From JAJBWD01 sp041670885 (lineage in GTDB: Bacteria; Bacillota; Clostridia; Clostridiales; Clostridiaceae), in NCBI GenBank assembly GCA_041670885.1, contig JBAXYJ010000017.1, forward strand, positions 1 through 21,012: DNA of 21,012 nt, written 5' to 3'. How positions within the stretch are numbered: the first letter of the stretch is position 1; each line of letters starts with the position of its first letter. The translations under genes were made by a program, and so were the position numbers. Under the pieces are notes generated by a model. The model was not told where the DNA came from, made no database searches, and was given only the letters and a program-made list of their open reading frames with translations. This document shows, piece after piece, positions 7,554-15,542 of this stretch.

Positions 7554-8285
7554 TCATATTCCCTCTAAAGCCATGTTACTAAAAATATGTGAATGTGTAT
7601 TTAAAGATTTATCTATTACATTTTCGTTGATAAATTTGCCCTTATGCATACAGTCATAGGCATCATAAACACAAATCAAAGATGCCTTAGTGTTTTTCAT
7701 GGCCTCACTTAAGTTTATTTCCCAATCTAAAAAATCCTTTTCAGAAGTAGTTTTAATAGCATAGGATGGTTGTCCAATCCATCTTATGCCGCTGTATTTT
7801 TTCATATCATCCTCTGATAAAACATTACTTATTTTTTCTTTAAGCTTAATAAGTCCGCCTTCTTTATTGCTTAAGATAAGCTCCATAACCTGCCTGAATT
7901 TTATATTTTCAACTAAGATACCGTAACACTCCAAAAAAGCTATTAACTTTTCATAAAGGCTTTCCTGCATTGAGATATAAACGATTTCGTTATTTTTAAT
8001 ACCCTCATTTATATAAAAATATAAATTAACAAATAGATGCTGTTTCCCATAATAATATAAAGTTGAATGGGTTCCGAATATATTTTTTAAGTTTAGTTTT
8101 GGTAAATCAATTAAGCTTTTATCACATAATACACACTTATATACCAGATTATCCAGAGTTTGGCTCAATGAGACAATTTCTTCATCAAGTAAGTTACAAT
8201 TCTTTTTATCTATTAAATTATTCAGCATAATTCTATGTTTTTCAATATCAGAACTTAAACTGCAGTTATCACAGAAGGATTTCAT
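7554..8285 (-). CDS. Spo0E-like phosphatase hairpin fused to a MEDS sensory domain
   Basis: A 243-residue soluble protein. Residues about 13-50 match the Spo0E aspartyl-phosphate phosphatase family: IEKHRIMLNNLI in helix 1, then NLLDEEIVSLSQTLDNLV with the SQxLD signature that contacts phosphorylated receiver domains such as Spo0A. Residues about 70-225 match the MEDS domain, a predicted sensor of small hydrocarbon-like or one-carbon ligands: HSTLYYYGKQHLFVNLYFYI near the start, then IRWIGQPSYA and the closing SLICVYDAYD. Two CxxC pairs, C5/C8 and C51/C54, bracket the Spo0E hairpin and could form a metal site. I infer ligand-controlled dephosphorylation of a receiver domain. It is monocistronic, with its own terminator. 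The start at 8285 has the ribosome-binding site AGAGGTG. Confidence 0.78.
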   Translation of the reverse strand: MKSFCDNCSLSSDIEKHRIMLNNLIDKKNCNLLDEEIVSLSQTLDNLVYKCVLCDKSLIDLPKLNLKNIFGTHSTLYYYGKQHLFVNLYFYINEGIKNNEIVYISMQESLYEKLIAFLECYGILVENIKFRQVMELILSNKEGGLIKLKEKISNVLSEDDMKKYSGIRWIGQPSYAIKTTSEKDFLDWEINLSEAMKNTKASLICVYDAYDCMHKGKFINENVIDKSLNTHSHIFSNMALEGI

Positions 8286-8389
8286 AAAACACCTCTTTCG
8301 TAAATTTTATGCAGGAGCAAATACCTGGAAATATTAACAATAAAATCATACCACTAGTTACCAACATTTTCTATATTTTTATATTAAAA

Positions 8390-8422
8390 AAAGGTACATA
8401 ATTAAAAAATTATCTACCTTTA
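8390..8422 (-). terminator. Intrinsic terminator of the dapF-like/GNAT operon
   Basis: On the minus strand a long stem (AAAGGTA, mismatch, ATAATT, paired with AATTAT, mismatch, TACCTTT) with a short T loop runs into TTTTAATA. It lies 9 bases beyond the GNAT gene stop. Confidence 0.75.
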
Positions 8423-8430
8423 AAATCTAT

Positions 8431-9774
8431 TTATAATGTCTTTTCAAAGCAGTAAAAATCACCTTTTCTGAAGGTTACTGTTCCTCTTAGCTGATAACCA
8501 TTTTTCTGATAAAGATTTAAGGCATGTTTATTTTCAGTAAATGCATCCAGCCTGATTGACTGATAGCTATTAGATTTTCCAAATTTTTCAGCAAATTTTA
8601 CAAATTTTGTGGCCAGCCCCTGGCCTTTAAACGATGGATCTATGCATAATCTGTGGATGACCAAATTTCTTCCCTTATCCTGCTGCCATTTTACTAATTT
8701 ATATTCCACATCCTGAAATTCATTAAGTACCATAAGACCTTTAATAATGCCTTCATCAATGTATACATAAAGATTCCCTTCATTAATATCGTCTTTTATA
8801 ACATCAGTATTAGGATAAATATTGTCCCATTGGTGAATGCCTTCTGCTTCCATATCATTAACTGCATTATTTATTACTGCCATTATTTTATCTGAATCTT
8901 TAATCTGAGCCTTTTTAATTTTCATATCTATAATATTCATTCTGTAATAATCAAACTGTGTCTTTATCTTAAACCCATTTTTAGTATATAGATTATATGC
9001 CCTGATGTTCTCACTGTTAACCTCAAGAGTTATGCTTTTGTGACCTTCAGAAATCAGCTGATTAATTAAACTGTTCAGCATTGCTCTTCCCAAACCTTTT
9101 CCCTGATATTTGGCAGCGATTCCCAGACCAAAAATTGAAATATCTTCACTTTCAAAATTTACATTGCATACTCCGATTATTTCATCATTTAATATTGCCA
9201 TATAAGGAGTTATTTTATAAGAATTTACTGCTTCTCTTACCATGGATTCAGAAACAGACAGGCTGTCGCTAAAAATATCCACATTCAGCTTTATTACATC
9301 AGACATATTTTCCTCTGTCACTGTTTTCAGCTCCAGGCTTTTTTCAGGCATGCTTCCTTCATAAAAAAGCAGGTATTCTGTAAAATCGAATTTTGCTCCC
9401 AGTTTATCAAGAACAATTTTTGCTTCTAATCCAGCCGGCTCATGGACAAATAAAATTTCATTAACATTAAACCTTAGAAGCTCATCTACAGCATTCTGAA
9501 AAAGAATTTTAAAATATCCCTGGCGCCTTTTTTCCGGCAGGGTACAGGCTGATATTTCCGCTTCCACAGGTGAGGGCATAAACATATAAATAAAACTCAC
9601 CAGAATTTCTTCTTCATATAATAAGAAAAAACATTTAACATCTTTATTAAAATTAAGTTCATTTGATAAAAATGCATCTCCGCTGGTTTTATCCTGCTCC
9701 CTGCATATTTTTTCAAGTTTCTTAATATCATGAATATATTTTTCATTTAAATTCTGCAGTCCTAAAATTTCCAT
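8431..9774 (-). CDS. Triple-module GNAT family N-acetyltransferase
   Basis: A 447-residue cytosolic protein with three successive GNAT-like modules. Residues 1-140 are divergent, with an acetyl-CoA motif-A-like EKRRQGYFKIL near 81. Residues 145-280 have a canonical QGKGLGRAML at about 224-233 and ENIRAYNLYTKNGF. Residues 284-447 have PSFKGQGLATKFV at about 380 and NKHALNLYQKNGY. The first two resemble the known two-domain GNAT layout (often one degenerate half), and the third looks like an independent enzyme fused behind it. Substrates cannot be read from the sequence. It starts 9 bases after the DapF-like gene with AAGGAG, so the pair is an operon, and the terminator follows directly. Amine acetylation linked to the upstream product is possible but inferred only from context. 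Confidence 0.85.
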   Translation of the reverse strand: MEILGLQNLNEKYIHDIKKLEKICREQDKTSGDAFLSNELNFNKDVKCFFLLYEEEILVSFIYMFMPSPVEAEISACTLPEKRRQGYFKILFQNAVDELLRFNVNEILFVHEPAGLEAKIVLDKLGAKFDFTEYLLFYEGSMPEKSLELKTVTEENMSDVIKLNVDIFSDSLSVSESMVREAVNSYKITPYMAILNDEIIGVCNVNFESEDISIFGLGIAAKYQGKGLGRAMLNSLINQLISEGHKSITLEVNSENIRAYNLYTKNGFKIKTQFDYYRMNIIDMKIKKAQIKDSDKIMAVINNAVNDMEAEGIHQWDNIYPNTDVIKDDINEGNLYVYIDEGIIKGLMVLNEFQDVEYKLVKWQQDKGRNLVIHRLCIDPSFKGQGLATKFVKFAEKFGKSNSYQSIRLDAFTENKHALNLYQKNGYQLRGTVTFRKGDFYCFEKTL

Positions 9775-9783
9775 TAATACTCC

Positions 9784-10644
9784 TTACTTTTCTAAATCTT
9801 CAATAAGCTCCTCGCTTAATATTCCCTCAGCTATCTGCCTTACTTCACCTGTCATTTTTACATTCCAGTTATTATCTATCTCTATTAATAGTTCCCCGCC
9901 CAGCATTTTAATTTTTATTTTGTCATCAACTAAATTTCTCTTTTTTAAAATACAGGCAACGGCGCAGGAAGAGCTGCCAGATGCTAAAGTAAAGCCTGCT
10001 CCCCTTTCCCATATAAGTACCTCAGCAATGCTCCTGTTTATTACTTTTGCAAACTGCACATTAGTTTTGTTTGGAAACATACTGTGATTTTCTATAAACC
10101 TTCCATATCTTTTTATTTCATCAATATCAAGTTTATCTTTAATAACTATGCAGTGAGGATTGCCCATGGAAACACAGTTTATTTCATATTCCCTGTCATC
10201 AGCCTGTATTTTTTCACCTATTACCTGATTTGTTTCAAAATTTGTAGGTATCTCTTTAGAATTAAAATTTGCTCTGCCCATTTCCACTGAAATAAGTTTA
10301 GCTTTATCTTTTGAAGTTTCAATAATTTTAGCTTTTACCATTCCGCCCTTTGTTTCTAAAGAAAATTCCCTGCCGGCAGCGTAACCATAATCATAGACAT
10401 ATTTGCAGAATATCCTAAGGCCATTTCCGCTTTTTTCAGCTTCTGAGCCATCCGGATTAAATATTCTAAGACCGAAATCAGCTTTTTCTGATTTTATTTT
10501 AAGTAAAATCCCGTCTGAACCAATTCCGAAATTTACGTTGCATATTCTTCTGATTGCCTTTTCTGTTAATTCAAAATTTATTTCTTCTTCATCTAAGACA
10601 ATATATTCATTTCCTAAACCATGAGTTTTTACAAATTTATTCAT
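9784..10644 (-). CDS. dapF: DapF-like (diaminopimelate epimerase family) protein lacking both catalytic cysteines
   Basis: A 286-residue product of normal DapF length with family landmarks: HGLGNEYIV (8-16), FNPDGSEAE (62-70), GNG (73-75), MGNPHCIV (160-167) and RGAGFTLASG (214-223). DapF interconverts LL- and meso-diaminopimelate with two cysteines acting as base and acid, one just before GNG and one in ACGTG. Here these positions are Ser72 (EKSGNG) and Ser222 (ASGSSS), and the codons AGC and TCT confirm it. The remaining cysteines (C80, C227) are not at those positions. The protein may catalyse another reaction on an amino acid, or be inactive. No dap or lysA genes lie nearby, and its operon partner is a triple GNAT protein. 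The ribosome-binding site GGAGG is 11 bases from the ATG. Confidence 0.85.
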   Translation of the reverse strand: MNKFVKTHGLGNEYIVLDEEEINFELTEKAIRRICNVNFGIGSDGILLKIKSEKADFGLRIFNPDGSEAEKSGNGLRIFCKYVYDYGYAAGREFSLETKGGMVKAKIIETSKDKAKLISVEMGRANFNSKEIPTNFETNQVIGEKIQADDREYEINCVSMGNPHCIVIKDKLDIDEIKRYGRFIENHSMFPNKTNVQFAKVINRSIAEVLIWERGAGFTLASGSSSCAVACILKKRNLVDDKIKIKMLGGELLIEIDNNWNVKMTGEVRQIAEGILSEELIEDLEK

Positions 10645-10712
10645 ATTAATTGCATCCTCCTCTTACCAGTTTTCATAATGTACTGTTTATCAGTATATTT
10701 GCTAATATAAAA

Positions 10713-10747
10713 ATATAGTATAGACAATAAAAATATCTATACTATAT
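10713..10747 (-). terminator. Intrinsic terminator of the degV gene
   Basis: A perfect 12-bp AT-rich stem (ATATAGTATAGA, 10713-10724, with its complement at 10736-10747) and an 11-base loop are followed on the minus strand by TTTTATATT. It starts 9 bases beyond the stop codon. Confidence 0.72.
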
Positions 10748-10756
10748 ATATTATAT

Positions 10757-11632
10757 CTAAATTACATGATTTTGTCTTTCTTTTCCGATGAAGAATATTC
10801 CCATAGCCCCTGGTCCACCGTGGGTTCCTACTACTGGTCCTATTTCATTTATTAAAACTTCCTTTATTCCCAGCTCCTCAATTAATTTACTTTTAAGCTT
10901 TTCTGCCTCATCAAGACACTGGGCATGACATATGGCAATTATTTCTTTATCCTTTATTCTGTCGGCTACAATTTCCTTCAGCTTGCTCATTACTTTTTTT
11001 CTTCCTTTAATCTTAAGGCAGGGTAATATTCTACCTTCATCATTTAGAGTCATAACTGGCTTTATATGAAGGACTATTCCGATAGCAGCTGCTGCACCAG
11101 ATATTCTTCCTCCATTTTTCAGGTGCTTTAAGTCATCTACTGTTATATATGTATTTAACTTAAATCTTTCATTTAATAAATATTCATATACTTCTTCAAT
11201 TGATTTTCCTTCTTTTTGCATATTTAATGCCTTAATAAGAAGAAGTCCCTGACCTAAGGAAGCTGTAAGGGTATCTACTATATATATTTTGTTTTCCCCA
11301 TTTTCTTCTATCATTTTTTTTGCCAAGGTTGCACTGTTTACCGTTCCGGATAAGCCGGAGGATACTCCAATATATAAAACCTTTTCACTTCCCTTTAAAG
11401 CTGTGCTGAACATATTATAAAAATCGTTTACGTTAGCCTGGGATGTGGCAGGCATAACTCCATCCTTCAGATAATTGTAAAACGTGTCTGCATCCATGGA
11501 TATTTTAAAATCATCCTTATACTCCTTATCATTAAATCTCATTGTTAAAGATACAAAGGGTATATTATTTTCTTTTATATATGAATATGGCATATCACAA
11601 CAAGAATCTGTTACAATAGTGTATTTTTCCAT
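10757..11632 (-). CDS. DegV family fatty-acid-binding protein
   Basis: A 291-residue soluble protein with the DegV signature segments in order: IVTDSCCDMP (6-15), the PATSQ loop near 56-60, YIGVSSGLSGT near 87-97, DDLKHLKNGGRI near 161-172 and the C-terminal GPVVGTHGGPGAMG. DegV proteins bind fatty acids. In Firmicutes the related FakB proteins present the fatty acid to the FakA kinase for phosphorylation. No fakA-like gene is in the window. The start at 11632 has AAGGAG and an extended -10 promoter about 25 bases upstream. It is monocistronic. Whether it is a true FakB cannot be decided from sequence alone. Confidence 0.93.
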   Translation of the reverse strand: MEKYTIVTDSCCDMPYSYIKENNIPFVSLTMRFNDKEYKDDFKISMDADTFYNYLKDGVMPATSQANVNDFYNMFSTALKGSEKVLYIGVSSGLSGTVNSATLAKKMIEENGENKIYIVDTLTASLGQGLLLIKALNMQKEGKSIEEVYEYLLNERFKLNTYITVDDLKHLKNGGRISGAAAAIGIVLHIKPVMTLNDEGRILPCLKIKGRKKVMSKLKEIVADRIKDKEIIAICHAQCLDEAEKLKSKLIEELGIKEVLINEIGPVVGTHGGPGAMGIFFIGKERQNHVI

Positions 11633-11654
11633 AAAATACTCCTTTTTTATTTTT

Positions 11655-11663
11655 ATTATATCA
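11655..11663 (-). promoter_or_regulatory. Extended -10 promoter of the degV gene
   Basis: On the minus strand TGATATAAT (TG-n-TATAAT) lies about 23 bases upstream of the start codon. The -35 region is weak. The remainder of the 252-base gap up to 11884 holds only AT-rich sequence, a minor 8-bp inverted repeat (ACATAATT/AATTATGT, 11764-11795) and the next terminator. Confidence 0.5.
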
Positions 11664-11860
11664 TTTTTATTTCTTATTCGATATATTTTAGTTTATGTTT
11701 TCATTAAAAATTTATTAGCATAAAAATTTTAAATAAAAATTGGATGGATGTTATTTTAAAGAACATAATTTTGCATTATACTGTCGAATTATGTATTTAT
11801 GGTAAATCAGATAATTACACATAACAAAAGTGAAAAAGATTACCTCTGCTTAGCAGCTAA

Positions 11861-11888
11861 AAGAAAAAGCACAGAAATCTGTGCTTAG
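11861..11888 (-). terminator. Intrinsic terminator ending the cobalamin-uptake operon
   Basis: On the minus strand AAGCACAG, a four-base loop and CTGTGCTT run into TTTCTTTT. The stem begins in the stop codon region of the short-chain dehydrogenase gene, so this closes the transcription unit that started at the riboswitch. Confidence 0.85.
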
Positions 11889-12625
11889 ATAAACCCGCCA
11901 TCAACCTTTATTATCTGGCCAGTTATATATTTTGATTTTTCCGAGGCAAGAAATACAGCTAAGTCTGATACATCAGAAGTTTCTCCGAACCTGCCCATAG
12001 GGATTTCATCAATCAGTGCCTGTTTTTCATCTTTATTTAAAAAGCTATTCATACTGGTATCTATGACTCCTGGGGCTATGGCGTTAACTCTGATTCCCAT
12101 CCCTGCTATTTCCTTTGCCAGAGACCTGGTAAAGGAATTTACTCCACCTTTTGAGGCTGAATATAGAACCTCACAGGAGGCTCCTGCTTCTCCCCAGATT
12201 GAAGATATATTTATTATGCTTCCGCTTTTTCTCTCTAACATATACTTTAGGGAATTATGACAAGTGTTATACATACCCTTTAGATTGGTATTTAATATAT
12301 TGTCAAAATCCTCTTCTGTAGTGTCTATGAAAAGACCTACCTTAGAAACTCCTGCATTATTTACCAGAATATCTATTCTGCCAAATTTATTTATTATGCT
12401 TTCAATAAGAGATTTTGCCTCAATGTAGCTTGATACATCGGCCTTTATGCTTTTGCAGTAGCCGCCGCCTTCTATTATTTTCCTTTCAGTAATAAGAGAG
12501 TTTTCCATGTCCTTCGAGTAATTTACTATTACGCTGGCTCCCTCTTTTGCCAAACCTAAGGCTATGCTTCTTCCTATTCCTCTTGAAGAACCTGTAATTA
12601 ATGCTATTTTACCTTCTAATTCCAT
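11885..12625 (-). CDS. Short-chain dehydrogenase/reductase (FabG/YmfI-like), last gene of the riboswitch operon
   Basis: A 246-residue classical SDR with a Rossmann fold. The cofactor-binding TGSSRGIG lies at 11-18, NNAG near 89-92, the catalytic Ser in NISSIWGEAG, YSASK with the catalytic Tyr and Lys, and the closing SxYITGQxIxVDGG. An Arg in the glycine motif suits NADP(H). It resembles FabG, and the IWGEAGASCEVLYSASKGG stretch recalls the YmfI group, which in Bacillus reduces the modification on elongation factor P. I cannot decide between them. It begins 8 bases after the DUF4430 gene with AGGTGAT, and no promoter or terminator separates them, so it appears to be co-transcribed with the B12 transporter. 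No functional link to corrinoids is evident. Confidence 0.85.
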   Translation of the reverse strand: MELEGKIALITGSSRGIGRSIALGLAKEGASVIVNYSKDMENSLITERKIIEGGGYCKSIKADVSSYIEAKSLIESIINKFGRIDILVNNAGVSKVGLFIDTTEEDFDNILNTNLKGMYNTCHNSLKYMLERKSGSIINISSIWGEAGASCEVLYSASKGGVNSFTRSLAKEIAGMGIRVNAIAPGVIDTSMNSFLNKDEKQALIDEIPMGRFGETSDVSDLAVFLASEKSKYITGQIIKVDGGFI

Positions 12626-12633
12626 AATATCAC

Positions 12634-13236
12634 CTAATACTTAGTATAGTCTTCTACGAACTTCCACACAAGCTTATCTCCATTTTTCAGTGTACTATTG
12701 CAATCTTTACTTCCTTTATTTGCTTTAACACCATTAACATAATATATCCATCCACTCATTGGGCCTTCATCTCTTTCATTATATTTTAACATTCCCTTAA
12801 AATACCCTGCAACTCTATCAATTTGAGTTGGTCTGGGATTCTGCCCTAATTCATTAAGCGCATCTAAGGTATAATTAAAAACAGTATCTCCATTAAAATT
12901 TATAAAAACTGATTTTATGGTTTTACCATCTGCTGCATGAATGAATATAACATTAGCTGCAGGTTTTGGCGCAGTTACAGCAGGCTTTACTATAGTTTTT
13001 GCAGCCGGTTTTTCTTCTTTCTTTTCCGTTGTATTTACCTCAGCTTTTGGTTTTTCCTCTGAAGTTTTTACCTGAGGCTTAGCTTCTTCTATTACCTTTG
13101 CAGCCTGCACCTTTTCTGATGTTTTTGCTTTATTTTCTGCTGCAGTATTTTTTTTATTATTTACAGCAAAGGAAGTAAATATTAAAGCAGATGATACTAT
13201 TAATAATATAAATATTAACGATAGTCTTTTTTTCAA
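12634..13236 (-). CDS. Secreted DUF4430 (transcobalamin C-terminal-like) protein
   Basis: A 200-residue product with an N-terminal signal peptide or anchor (hydrophobic 5-24), a disordered Lys/Glu/Ala/Pro-rich spacer (about 28-95, typical of crossing the wall), and one DUF4430 domain (about 95-200). The domain shows FNYTLDALNELG, the GWIYYVNGV core, a short glycine turn, LKNGDKLVWKFV and a terminal DYTKY. This domain resembles the beta domain of transcobalamin and intrinsic factor, which contacts bound cobalamin. The start is TTG, overlapping the stop of the preceding gene by four bases (TTGA), with GGAAGG upstream, implying coupled translation. I infer a second, membrane-proximal corrinoid-binding module working with the large surface protein. 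Confidence 0.85.
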   Translation of the reverse strand: MKKRLSLIFILLIVSSALIFTSFAVNNKKNTAAENKAKTSEKVQAAKVIEEAKPQVKTSEEKPKAEVNTTEKKEEKPAAKTIVKPAVTAPKPAANVIFIHAADGKTIKSVFINFNGDTVFNYTLDALNELGQNPRPTQIDRVAGYFKGMLKYNERDEGPMSGWIYYVNGVKANKGSKDCNSTLKNGDKLVWKFVEDYTKY

Positions 13237-15530
13237 ATTATATCCTTCCTTTTGATCAATATAAATCCTATAAGCATTATAAATATACCGCTAAACATCA
13301 TTACTGATAAATCTAATGCCTCTCCTGTTTTTGGAAGATCCTTATATTCATTTAGTGTTGTACTTCCTGTTCCTACATAATAATTATAGGAACCATATTT
13401 GATAAAATTAGAATAAGATATCAAGGCTCTTAAGCTTTGCTCTGTGGCTATGAAATTATTTGTTCCGTCTAATGAGTGCTTATACTGTCCATTTGTGCCT
13501 TTAAATGATAAAAGTGCAGTAATAAGGTCCCCCTTAGTTTTTGAGAAATCCTCTCCCCTTGGGTCTATTCCTACAGCAGTCAGTGCCATGATTACTGCGG
13601 ATTGAGTTTCAGAGGAGGCTCCATAGCTTCCTATTATATATCCACTGTTATTTTCCATCAGCTTTAGTGAATTAATTGAACTGTCTATGGCAGTTTTTAC
13701 CTTAGTCTGGCTGTAGTATGGTGCTAATGCTGTTATTGCCATGGCAGTTATATCAGGATCTATGGATGGATTATTTTTATCAAAAGCTAAGGTAAATCCA
13801 TATATATTATTATAATTTTTGTCTTTAAATACAGCTTTTTTGCTTATTATTTTATCTATAATAATATCCTTTGTAATTTTATAATTTGCTGTGGGCTTTA
13901 CGTAATTATAAACATTAAGTGCAAATATCAAATCATTTATCTGGAAGGTATTAATGTCCCTGTTTAAAAGAGTCTTTACTAAATCACAGTTTGCAAAGGA
14001 ATAAGGTGAGTATCCGGCAGCTGCAATCCCTAATATTAATGTTTCCAGGTCAGTATTTGCGTAGTCTGATGTTCCATATTTTTCAATGTCATCTTTGTAT
14101 TCTTTAAGGAAGCTTTTATTCATATCAAGTCCTAAAGCCTTCATGGACATGGCGGCATAGGAACTATTTCCGTTAGCTTTTATATAGGGGGAGGTAAAAG
14201 CTATCTCTTGATCTACATTTACCTTTATTCCTGAATTATCCCTATCCTCCGGCTTTGCGCTTCCTGCTGATGCATAGTTAAAGTTTGTAGAATGTACTCC
14301 ATCTATAGTCAAGCTGCCTGAGGTTCCTATAACATCCGGAATAGTACTATCCTTTTTAAAACTTAAAACATAAGTGTGGCTGCCGCTTGCTAAAGAGGCA
14401 ACTGATATTTTTCCATAATTATCTGTAGTATAGGACTTTCCGTCTATTTTTACCTCAGTATTTTGAATAGGCATACCATCCTGTGCAATAAACTGAGCTG
14501 TGAAGCTTTGATTTGGCTTTGCTATTTCCGGGTTGAACTTAATTGAGTATAGGTATTTTGTAGTCATATCTCCATAATACATAACCAGAGTTTCGCCTTC
14601 ACTCATGTTGTAGGATGCAGCTCCAACCTGAGGAGAGATTATTTTATCAGATTTCTTAATATAATACTGCCATCCGTCATAGTTTGGGCTGTTTAAGCTG
14701 CCTGCTGTTAATTCATCAATTTCACTGATATATTCACCCCAGTAATTAGATATGGTATAGTGAATTTTCTTTTCACTTAAGAAAGACTTCATAGTGCTTA
14801 GTGCTGTTTTATTAGCTGGACTTAATGTAACCTGTCCATCTGCTATTTTTCCGTTTAATCCATATAATTCTACATTTGTTTTTGGGTATGCTATATTTAC
14901 TGTATATGTTACCTCAGCGATGCCGGGAACAGTTTTATTATTGTATCCGCTTATGTTAATCGTATGGGTTCCTTCAGAAAGTCCTGAAGAAAGAGTAACT
15001 TTGTTTCCGCTGACCGGGACTGCTGCTTCATCAATTTTAACCACTGCTCCATTAATAGAATTCGTTTTATTTTCCCAATCTATATTATTTATTGTTATAG
15101 TGAGTGATGTGTTTGGAAGAGTTGTAGACAGCTTAACATCGTTTGGTAATAAAGTAGACAGATCACCATAATAATAAACTAATTCATCTCCAGCTTCTAA
15201 TGTTAGTGGGTAGGGAGCTATATATACTCCATTTCTGTAAACACTATACATCCAACCAGAATATGCACCATAATCTCCTGCATTTAATCCGGTTATTCCG
15301 GTTACATAATCTCCTGATGCTGTAACCTTTCCTGCTGTAACTTCTTTTAATGCTTCAACAGGGTTTAATTTTGCTGATACCCCATCAAACATATTGCCTG
15401 TAATTCCATTTACAATTACTCTGACTCCATCAGCTGCTTTTACATTAGTTTTAGTTAATCCCATTAAGCTTCCTAATGTTAAAGCAAATATTAGCAGAAA
15501 GCTTAATACCTTTTTAGATTTTTTCCCCAT
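13233..15530 (-). CDS. LPXTG-anchored surface protein with two DUF4430 modules and a transcobalamin-like alpha/alpha barrel region
   Basis: A 765-residue product. In order it has: a signal peptide (1-33, KAA cleavage region); a first DUF4430 module (about 35-122, SGWMYSV); an Ig-like beta domain (about 130-215); a second DUF4430 module (about 218-322, DGWQYYI and LVMYYGDM); another beta domain (about 325-418); a helical repeat region like prenyltransferase/squalene-cyclase barrels (about 440-712, with YAAMSMKALGLD, DLETLILGIAAAGY, DITAMAITALAPY, ETQSAVIMALTAVG and ATEQSLRALISY); the sortase motif LPKTGE (732-737); a transmembrane segment; and a KRKD tail. Barrel plus beta domain is the vertebrate transcobalamin/intrinsic-factor plan, here with the beta modules first and duplicated. 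The riboswitch and ECF neighbours support corrinoid capture at the cell wall. No sortase gene is in the window. The ribosome-binding site is GAGGAGGG. Confidence 0.88.
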   Translation of the reverse strand: MGKKSKKVLSFLLIFALTLGSLMGLTKTNVKAADGVRVIVNGITGNMFDGVSAKLNPVEALKEVTAGKVTASGDYVTGITGLNAGDYGAYSGWMYSVYRNGVYIAPYPLTLEAGDELVYYYGDLSTLLPNDVKLSTTLPNTSLTITINNIDWENKTNSINGAVVKIDEAAVPVSGNKVTLSSGLSEGTHTINISGYNNKTVPGIAEVTYTVNIAYPKTNVELYGLNGKIADGQVTLSPANKTALSTMKSFLSEKKIHYTISNYWGEYISEIDELTAGSLNSPNYDGWQYYIKKSDKIISPQVGAASYNMSEGETLVMYYGDMTTKYLYSIKFNPEIAKPNQSFTAQFIAQDGMPIQNTEVKIDGKSYTTDNYGKISVASLASGSHTYVLSFKKDSTIPDVIGTSGSLTIDGVHSTNFNYASAGSAKPEDRDNSGIKVNVDQEIAFTSPYIKANGNSSYAAMSMKALGLDMNKSFLKEYKDDIEKYGTSDYANTDLETLILGIAAAGYSPYSFANCDLVKTLLNRDINTFQINDLIFALNVYNYVKPTANYKITKDIIIDKIISKKAVFKDKNYNNIYGFTLAFDKNNPSIDPDITAMAITALAPYYSQTKVKTAIDSSINSLKLMENNSGYIIGSYGASSETQSAVIMALTAVGIDPRGEDFSKTKGDLITALLSFKGTNGQYKHSLDGTNNFIATEQSLRALISYSNFIKYGSYNYYVGTGSTTLNEYKDLPKTGEALDLSVMMFSGIFIMLIGFILIKRKDII

Positions 15531-15542
15531 AATTTCCCTCCT

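Noticed and set aside
11764..11795. 8-bp inverted repeat ACATAATT/AATTATGT between degV and the cobalamin-operon terminator
   Set aside because: Short and AT-rich, expected by chance at this base composition. It lacks the TRAGGA ends of the repeat family.
14794..15171. Plus-strand 125-codon open frame within the surface-protein gene
   Set aside because: It is antisense to well-defined DUF4430 and beta domains, lacks a ribosome-binding site and resembles nothing.
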